DNA of 12,687 bases from the NCBI GenBank assembly GCA_026397675.1, contig JAPLUH010000486.1, positions 1-12,687 on the forward strand, read 5' to 3'. Below, one piece after another: positions 12,227-12,687 of this stretch. The first letter of the stretch is position 1. Each line of letters starts with the position of its first letter. The position numbers were made by a program, and so were the translations under genes. Below the pieces are notes generated by a model. The model made no database searches and was not told the DNA's origin. It worked only from the letters and a program-made list of their open reading frames with translations. Source of the DNA: Verrucomicrobiota bacterium (GTDB lineage: Bacteria > Verrucomicrobiota > Verrucomicrobiia > Limisphaerales > UBA9464).

Positions 12227-12687
12227 GTGAAAACTCTCTTCCTGCTTCTTCTGATTACCGCAACCGCTTTATGTGCCGCCGAAACACCGCGGCGCCCGAA
12301 GATCCTCCGGCTGGCCTCCATCGTTGACGTGCAGACACTGGATCCGGGGATGCAAGCAAGCCTGTTTGATAACTGGGTGGGCTTACTGGTGCATCTGCCG
12401 CTCCTCGACGTTACGAATGGGCCTGCCGGCCCCACCCTGATGCCCTGCGCCGCCCGGGCCTGGAGCGCCTCGCCCGATCAGCGCGTTTTTACCCTGCAAC
12501 TCCGGACCGACGTCGCGTTCTCCAACGGGAGATCGGTCGTCGCCAACGATTACGTCTATGCGCTGGAGCGGATCCTCAACCCCGAGACCGGTTCGGGTCA
12601 TCAGGACATGTATAGCGGGATCCGCGGTGCGAAGGCGTTCGCCGCGCACGCGACCAACCATGTGGCGGGCCTGCGCGCACCATCAAC
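12227..12687 (+). CDS. N-terminal part of OppA/DppA-type solute-binding protein (SBP_bac_5)
   Basis: A GTG at 12227 opens a frame that stays open to the window edge (153 codons), so the 3' end is missing. The N-terminus MKTLFLLLLITATALCAA is a signal peptide; Cys16 does not sit in a good lipobox (Leu precedes it), so ordinary signal-peptidase cleavage near residue 18 is more likely than lipidation. The mature start KILRLASIVDVQTLDPGMQA and the later ARAWSASPDQRVFTLQLRTD, VAFSNGRSVVANDYVYALER are the standard first-lobe signatures of family 5 extracellular binding proteins (usual length 500-600 residues). It delivers substrate to the importer that includes the permease just upstream. No Shine-Dalgarno sequence precedes the GTG; the 23 bases before it are the pyrimidine-rich arm of the inverted repeat. 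No alternative start lies nearby that keeps the signal peptide. Confidence 0.92.
   Translation, partial: MKTLFLLLLITATALCAAETPRRPKILRLASIVDVQTLDPGMQASLFDNWVGLLVHLPLLDVTNGPAGPTLMPCAARAWSASPDQRVFTLQLRTDVAFSNGRSVVANDYVYALERILNPETGSGHQDMYSGIRGAKAFAAHATNHVAGLRAPS

Noticed and set aside
12148..12435. Minus-strand frame over the ACGAAG repeat and the start of the solute-binding gene
   Set aside because: Its EANEGNEDGAKG-like stretch is the translated inverted repeat; the plus-strand binding-protein frame explains the rest.

Overview
The window looks like a chromosomal contig piece from a Verrucomicrobiota bacterium, probably near Limisphaerales/Pedosphaeraceae. This rests on gene types, not on a marker gene: a Verrucomicrobia/Planctomycetes-style pseudopilin (FTLIELLVVIAIIAILAGM with a C-terminal DGH motif), a secreted PQQ-like beta-propeller, a secreted protease carrying tandem pre-peptidase C-terminal (PPC) domains of the NDD type, moderately high GC, and starts that mostly lack Shine-Dalgarno sequences.

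Layout. 1-1193 (+): 3' end of a gene whose start lies outside the window; the fragment may hold the end of a PEP/pyruvate-binding (PPDK_N-like) ATP-grasp region plus an unassigned tail. 1241-3356 (-): a two-gene unit, PQQ-like beta-propeller (first) then pseudopilin-like protein (second), 10 bp apart. 3357-3659: divergent intergenic region with two neighbouring dyads in the beta-propeller leader. 3660-5232 (+): a Gfo/Idh/MocA oxidoreductase followed 37 bp later by a DUF985 cupin. 5393-8233 (+): a large secreted serine protease closely patterned on Achromobacter lysyl endopeptidase, with three PPC repeats behind the catalytic domain. 8234-10009 (+): a polytopic putative ABC exporter membrane subunit whose reading frame opens directly after the protease stop. 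10010-10364: gene-free, with several short perfect hairpins of REP-like appearance. 10365-10457 (+): tRNA-Ser(GCT). 10458-11128: gene-poor, with possible frame-broken coding remnants and an imperfect palindrome. 11129-12085 (+): OppC/DppC-type permease. 12098-12226: inverted repeat pair filling the intergenic space. 12227-end (+): N-terminal part of an OppA/DppA-type solute-binding protein.

How the genes fit together. The left and middle parts are dominated by secreted or envelope proteins (beta-propeller, pseudopilin, protease) with two small cytoplasmic enzymes. The right end is the start of a peptide/oligopeptide-type ABC importer operon whose second permease and ATPases must lie outside the window, if present. 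The protease and the importer could in principle serve protein scavenging, but the tRNA and a gene-poor kilobase separate them, so this link is speculation.

No clear new multi-gene system (defence, CRISPR, phage, biosynthetic cluster) is visible. The most interesting items are the lysyl-endopeptidase-like protease with a conserved specificity Asp but altered pocket, the orphan exporter permease next to it, and the repeat whose edge supplies the start region of the solute-binding protein gene.
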